In this document: positions 49,501 to 57,169 of the stretch, piece by piece
Numbering within the stretch: position 1 is the stretch's first letter
Layout: each line of letters starts with the position of its first letter
Assembly (NCBI RefSeq): GCF_016918855.1
Contig: NZ_JADKYB010000021.1
Coordinates: 1-64,000, forward strand
From: Actinacidiphila acididurans
GTDB taxonomy: Bacteria; Actinomycetota; Actinomycetes; Streptomycetales; Streptomycetaceae
DNA: 64,000 nt
Direction of reading: 5' to 3'
Notes under the pieces: generated by a model
What the model was told of the DNA's origin: nothing
Databases searched by the model: none
Seen by the model: the letters and a program-made list of their open reading frames with translations, nothing else
Program-made: the position numbers and the translations under genes

Positions 49501-49664
49501 TCCTGGGCCGATGGGGCGGCGGCTTGGGCGGCCGGTACGTCTGCGGCCTGCCCGCCGGACGCCGCGTGCGCGGTACCGAGCAGGGCGGCCGGCACCAGGC
49601 CCGCGCCGAGAACGATGGTGGTGGTCGCGGCGGTGATGCCGCGGGTGAGCGCGCGTCGAGGCAC
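46533..49664 (-). CDS. Large secreted FG-GAP/VCBS repeat protein
   Basis: A 1043-residue exported protein. Signal peptide 1-34 (AATTTIVLGAGLVPAALLGTAHA). The first 750 residues form a beta-propeller-like region with many short strands (AADLNGTTPVPVGDQVLFL, YAVAPDGSVLVAGG). A FlgD-type Ig module follows (WTLSFTNAVGQVVATRTGTG). The C-terminal quarter has FG-GAP repeats with calcium loops: DLNQDRVDDLLVRD, DLTGDGRDDLVARD, DLTGDGLADLLARD, each followed by a LWLF/LYLY/LWRY strand. Such proteins are cell-surface or secreted adhesins, inhibitors or scaffolds; no enzyme domain is seen. Confidence 0.85.
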   Translation of the reverse strand: MPRRALTRGITAATTTIVLGAGLVPAALLGTAHAASGGQAADVPAAQAAAPSAQDETVLPAAPRWEPRQEKLLTAGDTGYLATDEAGTTRWVDAATGAEGPSVPAPGLPNTGLKATLSGSAVTVTDLSTGTATATIAVPSGERYTDVFRSDAVLTTAQPVGGSMTLHLLRAGTDGGPATDQLVTGVPDGASYAGPAALGPDYAVIRLAVAGVTHTYLLDFAGASLREVFAGVPAAAVAHVIIGGTRVLGYQTGGPTAYTVRLDDPAATVEQTPFPAGSAADLNGTTPVPVGDQVLFLRQETTVLGSQPGLGGLAGKPLVSEPVGGGAVQTLLPDAESSYAVAPDGSVLVAGGTGPQDWAVRRVTAAPGADPQLAVVRPLAPVPARIFGLAYSAGKLVYASDATSAPQLRARTVAPDGTVTDPVTLWNSAPSLAACATGVLCAPMSGLGNGSVAWTQPGTDFVQSPVPGSANTMYVGESGATDNAVSDASGDYVLVTSPAKGKQWVIDLRQGSGGDVAVSRTTSAAALWGRILWVPGAAGKGSVRPYDLVSHTFGTTFQTPATCASFTELQADGRWLYWSCGGTAGIYDWSAGRNIPVPAGPGPALLGDGFLVRHSSGTLTLTDFHTGTAVSSTLAAVPAGGLADDRGVTWTVDKYGGGVAYADADGNVHLLPLASVPRQGVSVLRATTRGGALGAAGASYVPFSGEWVFSRPVGAWTLSFTNAVGQVVATRTGTGAAGGTTVTSSWDLTAGPGRYVPGGRYGWKLTAQPLDGQGAAAVSSGTVTLTGGPARHDWTGDARGDLLGLTSAGHLDLRAGTSSGGPATSGPTGTGWGTFTTFVPFGDLNQDRVDDLLVRDSAGRLWLFPGRRGSSFTPSQPHVQVGSGFQGYNLLTSAGDLTGDGRDDLVARDTSGNLYLYADNGAEGFAPRVLIGTGYQIYSLLFGAPGATSGGSPGGLWARDKAGVLWRYTVASAGHLSSRVRIGSGWTMYNTVLSPGDLTGDGLADLLARDPSGVLWRYAVASNGNLSSRVRVGTGYGAYRVLL

Positions 49665-49782
49665 TCGGTCTGCCCTCCCAGGACGACTTCCGGCCCCCGC
49701 GGGACCGGAACCGAACGACGTTAGCAGTCGCGGGAGTTGACGGATCGGCGGGGTACGGCGCCCGGCGCCCGCACTGCGACGA

Positions 49783-49832
49783 CGGGCCGGGCCCGGGAGG
49801 TACGCGAGTGCGTACCTCCCGGACCCGGCCCG
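49783..49832. terminator. Long hairpin terminator after the helicase gene
   Basis: A 23-bp stem (49783-49805 with 49810-49832) with one mismatch and loop GAGT, 36 bases beyond the helicase stop at 49868. Confidence 0.85.
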
Positions 49833-49867
49833 TGGCCGATCAGGTCTCCCGGAGGCGGGGCCCCGGC

Positions 49868-52093
49868 TCAGCCGTTGCGCTTCCAGCGGGGCTTGCGCTC
49901 GTGGGAGGAGGGGCCGTTGTCACGGCTGTTGTTGTACGAGGTGGGACGGTCGCGGTCACGGTCGCCGTAGGAGGGGCGGCGGTCGCGGTCGCCGTAGGAC
50001 GGCCGGGAGTCGCGGCGGTCGCGGTTGAACGGGCGGTCGTCGCGGTGCTGGACCGGGCGCGAGTCGCGGCGGTCCCGGTCGCCGTACGAACCACGGGAGT
50101 TGTAGCCGCTGCCGTACGAGGAGCTGTGCCCGCCGCCGTACGACGGCCGGCGCTCGTCACGGCCGTAGCCACCGCTCGAACGGCGGTCGCCGTCACGGTC
50201 GCCGTAGGACGGCCGCCGGTCGCGATCACGGTCGCGGTCCCGCTCGCCGTACGAAGGCCGCGCGTCACGACGGTCACGGTCGCGATCCCGGTCACGGTCC
50301 CGGTCGTAGGAGGAGGACCGGGAGTCACGGCGCTCGTACGAGGAGCCGCGCTCGCCGTTCGACGAACGGTCCCGGTCGCCGTACGACGGCTTGCGGTCGT
50401 ACGAACGGCGCTGCGGGGCGGACCGCTCGTCGTCGCGGGAATCCCGGGAGTCACGCGAATCACGAGACGGACGGGAGTCGCGGGAATCACGGTCCCGGTA
50501 CTCGCGCGGCTCGCGCTGCTCCGGCACGGCGGGCTGCGCCGCGGCGGCCTCGGCAGCGGCTGCTGCCGCGGCCTCCGCGTCGGCGGCCTTGGCGGCGATG
50601 GCCTCGTCCGGGTCCTCGCCGCGCTCGCGGGCCGAGCGGGCGGTGAGGCGGTTGGCCTCGTCGCGCAGTTCGGCGGCGCGGCGCTGGACCCGCTCGAGCT
50701 CGCGGGCGACCTCGGCGACCTCGCGCTCGGCCTGCACCGCGGCGTTCTCCGCGGCGTCAGCCTGGACGTCGGTCAGCGAGCGGGCGCCGGTGATCCGGGC
50801 CACGTCCTCGTCGAAGGCACCGGCGCCGCCGATGATGTGGCGGGCTGCGTCCACGCCGGCGTCCTCCATCAGGCGGAAGATCTGCCGGCGCTGGTGCGGC
50901 AGGGCCAGCGAGACGACCGTGCCGGACCGGCCCGCGCGGGCGGTACGGCCGGAACGGTGCAGGTAGTCCTTGTGGTCACCGGCCGGGTCCACGTTGAGCA
51001 CCAGGTCGATGTCGTCCACGTGGATGCCGCGGGCCGCGACGTCGGTGGCGACCAGCACGCTGACGTGGCCGGACTTGAAGTCCTCCAGGGTGCGGGTGCG
51101 GGCGCCCTGGGTCATGCCGCCGTGCAGCGCGTCGGCCTGCACGCCGGTCTCCCGGAGCTGCTCTGCCACCCGGTCGGCGCCCATCTGGGTGCGCACGAAG
51201 ACGATCGTGCGGCCCTTGCGGGCGGCGATCGCGGCGGTCACCGGCGCCTTGTCCTTGGGCTTCACGATCAGGATGTGGTGGCTCATGGTGGTGACCGCGC
51301 CCTGGGCGGCGTCCACCTCGTGCGTGACCGGGTCCACCAGGTACCGCTTGACCAGGGTGTCGATCTCGTTCTCCAGCGTGGCGGAGAACAGCAGCCGCTG
51401 GCCGCCGGCCGGGATCAGGTCCAGGATCTCGGTGACCTCGGGCAGGAAGCCCATGTCGGCCATCTGGTCGGCCTCGTCCAGGACGGCGATCTGCACCTGG
51501 TCCAGGACGGCCGCGCCGCGGTTGATCAGGTCGCGCAGCCGGCCGGGGGTGGCGACCAGCACGTCCACGCCGCGCTCCAGGGCGTAGATCTGGTTCTGCA
51601 TGGAGGTGCCGCCGCAGACCACCTTCATCCGCAGGCCGAGCACGTCGCCGTACGGCTGGAGGGCGTCGGCCACCTGCATGGCCAGCTCGCGGGTCGGGGT
51701 GAGGATGACGCCGCGCGGGTGCTTGCGCTCGGTACGGCCGCCGGCCAGCAGGGTGAGCAGCGGCAGGCCGAAGGACAGGGTCTTGCCGGAGCCGGTACGG
51801 CCGCGGCCCAGGATGTCCCGGCCGGCCAGCGCGTCCGGAATGGTGGCGGCCTGGATCGGGAACGGGGTCACGACGCCGCCGGCGGAGAGCCGGCGGACGA
51901 TCGCCTCGGGCAGGCCGAGGTCGGCGAAGGTGATCTCCGCCGGAGCGTTCTCGGTGTGCTCGGTGTGGTCGGCGTGCTCGGCGTCCTCGTGGGCCAGGAC
52001 CTCTTCGGAGACCTGGGCGTCGAGGACCTGGGTGTCGTCGGTCATCGGGGCGTTCGAGGGCAGGGCGGAACGGTCTGCGCTGTCAACGGACAT
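49868..52093 (-). CDS. DEAD-box RNA helicase with disordered RD/RS-rich tail
   Basis: A 741-residue ATP-dependent RNA helicase. Motifs: Q motif (FADLGL...TPFPIQ), I GRTGSGKT, Ia PTRELAMQ, II DEAD (VLDEADQM), III SAT, V ATDVAARGIHV, VI HRSGRTARAG. After about residue 440 there is a coiled, Ala/Glu-rich segment (REVAEVARELERVQRRAAEL) and then about 250 residues of Arg/Asp/Ser/Tyr repeats (SYGDRDRD, DSRDSRDS), a low-complexity tail able to bind RNA and phase-separate, as in CsdA/RhlE-type proteins. Likely role: ribosome assembly or mRNA turnover in the cold. The 5' leader contains an overlapping ORF (52083-52265). Confidence 0.95.
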   Translation of the reverse strand: MSVDSADRSALPSNAPMTDDTQVLDAQVSEEVLAHEDAEHADHTEHTENAPAEITFADLGLPEAIVRRLSAGGVVTPFPIQAATIPDALAGRDILGRGRTGSGKTLSFGLPLLTLLAGGRTERKHPRGVILTPTRELAMQVADALQPYGDVLGLRMKVVCGGTSMQNQIYALERGVDVLVATPGRLRDLINRGAAVLDQVQIAVLDEADQMADMGFLPEVTEILDLIPAGGQRLLFSATLENEIDTLVKRYLVDPVTHEVDAAQGAVTTMSHHILIVKPKDKAPVTAAIAARKGRTIVFVRTQMGADRVAEQLRETGVQADALHGGMTQGARTRTLEDFKSGHVSVLVATDVAARGIHVDDIDLVLNVDPAGDHKDYLHRSGRTARAGRSGTVVSLALPHQRRQIFRLMEDAGVDAARHIIGGAGAFDEDVARITGARSLTDVQADAAENAAVQAEREVAEVARELERVQRRAAELRDEANRLTARSARERGEDPDEAIAAKAADAEAAAAAAAEAAAAQPAVPEQREPREYRDRDSRDSRPSRDSRDSRDSRDDERSAPQRRSYDRKPSYGDRDRSSNGERGSSYERRDSRSSSYDRDRDRDRDRDRRDARPSYGERDRDRDRDRRPSYGDRDGDRRSSGGYGRDERRPSYGGGHSSSYGSGYNSRGSYGDRDRRDSRPVQHRDDRPFNRDRRDSRPSYGDRDRRPSYGDRDRDRPTSYNNSRDNGPSSHERKPRWKRNG

Positions 52094-52265
52094 GCGGAAA
52101 GTGAACCTCTCGGAGTCTTACGGCACGCGCCGGCTCCGCGGATTTACTTGCCACCGCCTCGATGCGGTCAGCCACCGGAGTCAGGAAACGCGCCACGCGG
52201 CGCGTCTTGGATCGGCGCCAGGCAAATGGAAGAACAGGACATGGGATCAAACGATCTACCAGCAT
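52083..52265 (-). CDS. Possible upstream ORF overlapping the helicase start
   Basis: A 60-codon frame from ATG 52265 whose stop lies 11 bases inside the helicase gene, in another frame. The product is Arg-rich (VLPFAWRRSKTRRVARFL, ADRIEAVASKSAEPARAVRL). Third-position GC is lower than in neighbouring genes and the RBS is weak, so it may be only a structured leader. The overlap geometry would suit translational coupling. Confidence 0.35.
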   Translation of the reverse strand: MLVDRLIPCPVLPFAWRRSKTRRVARFLTPVADRIEAVASKSAEPARAVRLREVHFPHVR

Positions 52266-52333
52266 ACGCACCCGGCGACGCTTTCCCAAATCATTTGCCT
52301 GGCCTGCGGTGATGCGCGCTCCGGGCGGCCCGC

Positions 52334-52852
52334 TCAGGCGCCCGACCCGGCCGGCGGGGAGCCGCCGGGGTCGGGGGTGGCGCTCTGGGTGGGCGGGTCG
52401 GTGGGCGGCGGGGTCGTCGGGTCCGGGGAGGGCGTGGCCGAGGCGGGCGGCTCGGCGGTGGGGGACGGGCCCTGGGCGGGCGGCTGCGGGGCGGTGGTGC
52501 GGGTGCCGGGGCCGGCTCCGGGCGGGGGCGGCAGGGCCCGTCCGGCGGGGCCGGAGTGGTCCTGGGGGGCGGCCGGGGCGGAGGCCGAGGACTGCGGGCC
52601 GGAGGGCGAGGCCGACGGCGAGAGGGCGCCCTTGTCCCCGGCGTCCCCGGCGGCCCGGCGGGCGCCACCGGGCCCCGCGTCCCCGGGCCGCCCCCGGTCC
52701 GTGCTCCCGGGTGCCACGGTCACCCGGCCGCCGGGCGCCTTCTGCTCGGGGGTGGCGTCCGTACTGACGCATGCCGCGGCCCCGGCGGCCACCAGGGCGA
52801 CGAGTACGGCGGCTCGGGCGGCCCGGGCGCGGGCGGCAGCAGATGGGGTCAT
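52334..52852 (-). CDS. Pro/Ser/Ala-rich putative lipoprotein
   Basis: A 172-residue protein from ATG 52852. Basic N-terminus, hydrophobic segment (AAVLVALVAAGAAACVST) with a lipobox-like AAAC, then a wholly low-complexity Pro/Ser/Gly/Ala tail that resembles a wall-spanning linker without a folded domain. No family recognised. It is separated from the helicase leader by only 68 bases on the same strand. Confidence 0.55.
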   Translation of the reverse strand: MTPSAAARARAARAAVLVALVAAGAAACVSTDATPEQKAPGGRVTVAPGSTDRGRPGDAGPGGARRAAGDAGDKGALSPSASPSGPQSSASAPAAPQDHSGPAGRALPPPPGAGPGTRTTAPQPPAQGPSPTAEPPASATPSPDPTTPPPTDPPTQSATPDPGGSPPAGSGA

Positions 52853-53043
52853 GCCATGTTCAACGTCCCCCGTGCCGCGCAGGACACGCCCGGGGAGCGC
52901 CTTGGCGCACAGCGGCCGTACGGACGCCGTACGGACCGGGGGCTGGCTTGGCGTACGGACCCGTACGGACGCCCTGACGACCCGCGCGGGCCGCCGTGCC
53001 GTACGGACGCCGCGCGGGTGGCCGTACATCCCCGGCGGCCCGG
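52853..53043. repeat. GTACGG-rich intergenic repeat
   Basis: From 52905 to 53035 the word CGTACGG or a close variant recurs about eight times (for example GCCGTACGGACGCCGTACGG). It resembles the clusters at 4250-4520 and 6990-7290. No gene is supported. Confidence 0.55.
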
Positions 53044-53394
53044 TCAGCCGTAGCCGAGGGCGTGCAGGCGGGCGTCGTCGATGCCGAAGTGGTGGGCGAT
53101 CTCGTGGACGACGGTGATCTCGGTCTCGGCGATCACCTGCTCACGGGTGCGGCACATCCGCAGGGTGGGGCCGCGGTAGATGGTGATCCGGTCGGGCAGG
53201 ACGCCGGCGTACCACTCGCCGCGCTCGGTCAGCGGAGTCCCCTCGTACAGGCCGAGCAGCGGGGGGCTTCCGGCGGGTGGCTCGTCCTCGACGAACACGG
53301 CCACGTTGTCCATCAGGCGGGTCAGCTCGGGCGGGATCCGGTCGAGTGCCTCGCCGACCAGTTCCTCGAACTCCTCGCGGCTCATCTCCAGCAC
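53044..53394 (-). CDS. Small zinc metallopeptidase-fold protein (DUF1025 type)
   Basis: A 116-residue minimal zincin. It starts at GTG 53394, giving MLEMSREEFEELVGEALDRI as in relatives. Conserved parts: PPELTRLMDNVAVFVEDEPP, LGLYEGTPLTERG, PDRITIYRGP and the zinc motif TVVHEIAHHFGIDD (HExxH plus downstream Asp). Close homologues are found in nearly all actinobacteria; the physiological substrate is unknown. It lies just upstream, on the opposite strand, of tRNA-Glu. Confidence 0.88.
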   Translation of the reverse strand: MLEMSREEFEELVGEALDRIPPELTRLMDNVAVFVEDEPPAGSPPLLGLYEGTPLTERGEWYAGVLPDRITIYRGPTLRMCRTREQVIAETEITVVHEIAHHFGIDDARLHALGYG

Positions 53395-53518
53395 AGCCCC
53401 ATTGTGACCCGCGCCGCCCCCCGGTGACCGGCAAACCGTTTTGGCGATCCCCCGCCGCATCCCATATGCTTCTCGCGTCCCCGACGTGCGCCGTCCGGCG
53501 CCCACGGCGGGCCTCTCA

Positions 53519-53591
53519 GCCCTCATCGTCTAGTGGCCCAGGACGCCGCCCTTTCAAGGCGGTAGCACGGGTTCGAATCCCGTTGGGGGCA
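53519..53591 (+). tRNA. tRNA-Glu(UUC)
   Basis: A 73-nt cloverleaf: acceptor GCCCUCA with UGGGGGC, D-arm CGUCUAGUGGCCCAGGACG, anticodon loop CUUUCAA (UUC), T-arm CGGGUUCGAAUCCCG. Two C follow A73. Confidence 0.96.
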
Positions 53592-53607
53592 CCTCATGTT
53601 TGCGTTG

Positions 53608-53641
53608 CCGCAGGTCAGAGCCACTTGACCTGCGGTTTTTC
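53608..53641 (+). terminator. Intrinsic terminator of tRNA-Glu
   Basis: CCGCAGGTCA (53608-53617) and TGACCTGCGG (53626-53635) form a 10-bp stem followed by TTTTT. Confidence 0.9.
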
Positions 53642-53700
53642 GTTGCGTCATGGCGCGGTGGCCGCCCGGCAACAGCCTTGTCCGAACGGCCACTTGTACG

Positions 53701-53737
53701 CCGACGGGCCGGTGCGTGGATCGCACCGGCCCGTCGG
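53701..53737 (-). terminator. Hairpin terminator of the LAxTG protein gene
   Basis: Perfect 16-bp inverted repeat, CCGACGGGCCGGTGCG (53701-53716) with 53722-53737, loop TGGAT, just past the stop at 53759. Confidence 0.85.
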
Positions 53738-53758
53738 GGGATTCAAGGGATTCGGGTG

Positions 53759-56242
53759 TCAGCGGTGCCTGGCGCGACGCTTACGGGTCGTGACGGCGAA
53801 TGCCGTACCCGCGCCGAGGAGCAGGGCGACGAGGGCGAGCAGCCGGCCGATGTCGGACGTGCCGGTGTGTGCGAGGGAACCGCTGGGTTCCGGGCCGGCC
53901 GGGGCGGCCGGGCTGGTGGGCGGGGCGAGGGTCGGCGGGACCGAGGTCGGGGGCGCCGACGTCGGCGGGGTGGTCGTGGGCGGAGGGGAGGTCGGCGGGG
54001 TCGGCTGGGGGATGTAGACGCCAGCGTCGATCGTGTGGTCGACCCCTCCCGGCTGCGCGGGCGCCGTGACCGGCGCGGTTCCGTCGCACAGCTCCCCGGT
54101 GGTCGGCGGGATCACGTTGGAGTCGTGGGCCCGGTCGGCGCCGGCCAGCGGAAGGGTGAACCGCAGCTTGGTGGCCGCCGGCTGACCCGGCACCTTGGTG
54201 GTGTCCGCGGTGCACACGTCGAACTGCACGGTGTACTTCGCGCCCGGCGTGAGCTCGTAGCCGGCACCGACCCCGCCGAAGTAGTACTCGCCGTCGGCGT
54301 CGGTCGTGGTCGTGGCGACCTGCTTGCCGGTGGAGTCGAGCAGGTTGATCGTCGCGTCCGGCAGCAGCACCTGCCCGGGGTCCTGGATCCCGTTGTGGTC
54401 GCCGTCGTACCACACCACGTTGCCGATCTGGATCGGCGCGTTCGCCGCGGCGTACGCGATGTCGCCGAGGCCGCCGGCCTTGCCGAACCCGTTCTGTTCC
54501 TGCCCGACGAACTGGTACGCGTTGGCGGACGTGTTGTTGCCCGGGCCCTCACCGGTCGTGATGTTGTGGTAGCCGGTGCCCGACGTCTCGATGTTGACGC
54601 TCGGGTCGAACTCCGTGCTGACGACCCACTGCTGCTGCGGGATGTAGGCCACCGAGCCCAGCGCGGTTTCCTGGTGTCCGCCGGCGAAGAAGTCGCCCGG
54701 GAAGTACTCGGCGACGCCGCTTTCCTCGTTGTCGTCGTTCGCGGGAGTGGCGTGGTTGGGGCAGTCTCCGGTGCCCTCCCACGCGTACCCGCCCTTGGGG
54801 TCGGCGCAGGCCATGTTGATGTCGCCACCGGACATGCCGAGCTCCGGTGCGCTGTTCTGCGGGCGCGGGTCCAGCCCCTTCGCGCTGAGAACGTCCATGA
54901 ACCGGTCGCGGAAGCCGAGGATCATCGAACCGTCGCGGCCGAAGGCCATGCTGGCCAGCTCCGGCTGCGGATCGATGAAGGCACCGCCGATCTTCCGGTC
55001 GTCCCAGGTCGCGAGGCTGGTGTTCCACGGGTTCCAGTGGGTGGCCTGGTCGACCGTACCGGCACCGGTGAAGACGGTGCCGCGCTTGTCGGTCAGCGCA
55101 TGCGTCAGCACTTCGGTGAACCGCTTGCCGTCGTAGGAGTAGACGACGGCCTTGAGGTCCGCGCGGTTCTGCGTGCTCTCCGCGTCGCACACGCCGCCGA
55201 CGTACAGCGTGTTGTCGTGGACGGCGAGACCGAACGGCCGCCAGTCGGTGGACGACGCGCAGCCCGGATCGGGGATCGGCACGGTCGCCTCGGGCGCCGA
55301 GGCGGTCTCCCCGGTCGCGTCGAAGCTGACCAGGCTGCGGGTGAGCAGGTTCACCGCGTACAGCGTCGACCCGTCCTCCGACAGGGCCATGCCGCCGATG
55401 CTCTCCTTGCCCGGCGCGTCGATGAACCCGGGGTCCTTGAGCATGTCGGCGGTGTCGTGCGGCGTCACGGCCGCGCCCGCCACCTTCGCGAACAGCTTCG
55501 GGGCGCTGCCGCCGTCGGTCGGCACGGTGTAGATCGCGTCACCGCCGTCCGGCCCGTACAGGGCGTACCGCCGGGCGAACTCCGCCTGGAACAGCCGCTT
55601 GCGGTACTTGTCGTAGGCCAGCCCGAAGGTCGTGCCCACCTGGTCCTGCGTGTCCAGGGCGGTCGGGCACGCCACGTCGGTGGGGCAGTTGCCCCGGGTG
55701 GTCGTCCCGAAGGCCACCAGGGCCCGGGTGTCGGTGCCGTTCGCGCCGTTCTGGACCGGCACGAAATAGCGGGAGTCCGGCAGCGCGTAGTCGGCCGCGT
55801 CCCAGACCCCGGTGATCACCGAGGCGTCCTTGCCGCCCGCGACGTCCACGAACGTGGTGAAGCTGTCGAAGTGGTTCGGCGCGGTCGATGCGGGCGCCGC
55901 CCGCAGATACTTGTCGTAGGGCGCCGGGACACTGACGTCGACGCGGTATCCGCCGCCGGTCAGCTCGGTCGACGGCGGCACCACGACCTTTCCGGTGGCG
56001 TCCGTGACGCCGGTGACGTGGTGGTCGGCGAGGTCGGTGACCTCGACCTTCATGCCCTGTTGCGGCACGTCCATCGTCGCGTTGATCACGCCGGTGCCGA
56101 AGAAGTCCCGCAGCACCTGGACGGTCAGTGTGCCGTCACTGGTCGAAGCATTGGCCGTCCCGGCGGTCGTCACCAACGTGCCCGTGGCGCCGCCCACCAG
56201 CAACAGGGCCAACCCCACCCGCACCAGCCTACGTAATGGCAT
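53759..56242 (-). CDS. SdrD-B domain surface protein with LAxTG sorting signal
   Basis: An 827-residue wall protein from ATG 56242 (AAGGAA upstream). Signal peptide 1-33; a large propeller-like ectodomain (LRDFFGTGVINATMDVPQQG, GMALSEDGSTLYAVN, LASMAFGRDGSMILGF); an SdrD-B module near 590-700 (IGNVVWYDGDHNGIQDPGQ, YYFGGVGAGYELTPG); a Pro/Thr-rich wall spacer; and the sortase E signal LAHTG (790-794) followed by a helix (RLLALVALLLGAGTAFAV) and RKRRARHR. It should be anchored to peptidoglycan. Codon 3 is a TTA (56234-56236), hinting at bldA-dependent expression in aerial growth. No sortase gene is adjacent. Confidence 0.9.
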   Translation of the reverse strand: MPLRRLVRVGLALLLVGGATGTLVTTAGTANASTSDGTLTVQVLRDFFGTGVINATMDVPQQGMKVEVTDLADHHVTGVTDATGKVVVPPSTELTGGGYRVDVSVPAPYDKYLRAAPASTAPNHFDSFTTFVDVAGGKDASVITGVWDAADYALPDSRYFVPVQNGANGTDTRALVAFGTTTRGNCPTDVACPTALDTQDQVGTTFGLAYDKYRKRLFQAEFARRYALYGPDGGDAIYTVPTDGGSAPKLFAKVAGAAVTPHDTADMLKDPGFIDAPGKESIGGMALSEDGSTLYAVNLLTRSLVSFDATGETASAPEATVPIPDPGCASSTDWRPFGLAVHDNTLYVGGVCDAESTQNRADLKAVVYSYDGKRFTEVLTHALTDKRGTVFTGAGTVDQATHWNPWNTSLATWDDRKIGGAFIDPQPELASMAFGRDGSMILGFRDRFMDVLSAKGLDPRPQNSAPELGMSGGDINMACADPKGGYAWEGTGDCPNHATPANDDNEESGVAEYFPGDFFAGGHQETALGSVAYIPQQQWVVSTEFDPSVNIETSGTGYHNITTGEGPGNNTSANAYQFVGQEQNGFGKAGGLGDIAYAAANAPIQIGNVVWYDGDHNGIQDPGQVLLPDATINLLDSTGKQVATTTTDADGEYYFGGVGAGYELTPGAKYTVQFDVCTADTTKVPGQPAATKLRFTLPLAGADRAHDSNVIPPTTGELCDGTAPVTAPAQPGGVDHTIDAGVYIPQPTPPTSPPPTTTPPTSAPPTSVPPTLAPPTSPAAPAGPEPSGSLAHTGTSDIGRLLALVALLLGAGTAFAVTTRKRRARHR

Positions 56243-56370
56243 GGCATTCCTTCGCGTCGTTCGCAGACTCAGCAACCTCACAAGTCACCGTACAAGTTGA
56301 CTGAACGTCATGTATCGGAAACGCTCGGTTTCAGGCGGGCCTCGGTGAAGAACTGTTAGCATCGCGCCGC

Positions 56371-57162
56371 GTGCGGAGCATGAGCATCAGGAAAGGTCTC
56401 CCGCGGGGCACGGCAGGCCGGCGCCGCCGCTGGCCCCGGTTACGGTGGGTGGCGGCCGCCCTCGCCCTCGCGGCTGCCGCGACGACCGCGGTCGTCCTCA
56501 TGGGCGGCAGCGGTGGCGCCGCCGGGCGGCACGCCGTGACCTCGGACGAGGCGAACCGGCTGGCGATCACCCGGTTCCGCAACTACCAGGCGGGCGGGCG
56601 GGCGATGACGATCACCGTGCCGAGCACCGGCGGCGGGCTGGTCGTCACCGGGTCCGTCGACTACCGCGCCAGGATCGGGTACGGGGTGGTGCGCGGCGCC
56701 GGGCGCGACACGTCCAGCGACGGGCTGATCGAGTGGACGTCCACCACCGTGTACGTCCACCCCATGGCCGCCGTCTCGGCGGAAGCACCGGTGTCGCCGC
56801 CCGCGTCCGGCTGGTACGGCCGTCCGCTGACGGCGTCCGGCAGCTCGCTGGACAGCTCGCTGGCCATCGCGCTCGGCCTCGGCAGCGACCGGCCGGACAA
56901 CGCCGAACTGCTGCCGCAGAACGGCGCGGCCCGGGTCGGGCGGGCCACGGTGCACGGCCACAAGGCGGACGTCATGACCGGGCCCAGCGCCCGTGCCAAG
57001 GCCGGTACGTCGGACACCGTGCGCTACTGGATCGGCTCGGACGGCACCATGTACCGGGTTCAGGCCGGGGTGGCCTCCGAGTCGCAGCCCGTGGTCATCG
57101 ACTTCGACACCCAGAAGTACGTGCCCGTCCGGCCGCTGCCCGGCGTCATACCGGCCAAGTAG
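56371..57162 (+). CDS. Secreted or membrane-anchored protein of unknown function
   Basis: A 263-residue protein from GTG 56371. Arg-rich N-terminus, one hydrophobic segment (WVAAALALAAAATTAVVLMG), then a beta-rich outer domain resembling LppX/LprG-type lipoprotein folds: NRLAITRFRNYQAGG, LVVTGSVDYRARIGYGVV, LIEWTSTTVYVHP, VRYWIGSDGTMYRVQAG and PVVIDFDTQKYVPV. There is no lipobox, so a membrane anchor or uncleaved signal is likely. It may bind lipids or assist envelope transport, but that is only a fold-level guess. It is convergent with the beta-helix gene seven bases away. Confidence 0.65.
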   Translation: MRSMSIRKGLPRGTAGRRRRWPRLRWVAAALALAAAATTAVVLMGGSGGAAGRHAVTSDEANRLAITRFRNYQAGGRAMTITVPSTGGGLVVTGSVDYRARIGYGVVRGAGRDTSSDGLIEWTSTTVYVHPMAAVSAEAPVSPPASGWYGRPLTASGSSLDSSLAIALGLGSDRPDNAELLPQNGAARVGRATVHGHKADVMTGPSARAKAGTSDTVRYWIGSDGTMYRVQAGVASESQPVVIDFDTQKYVPVRPLPGVIPAK

Positions 57163-57169
57163 CCGCCGC

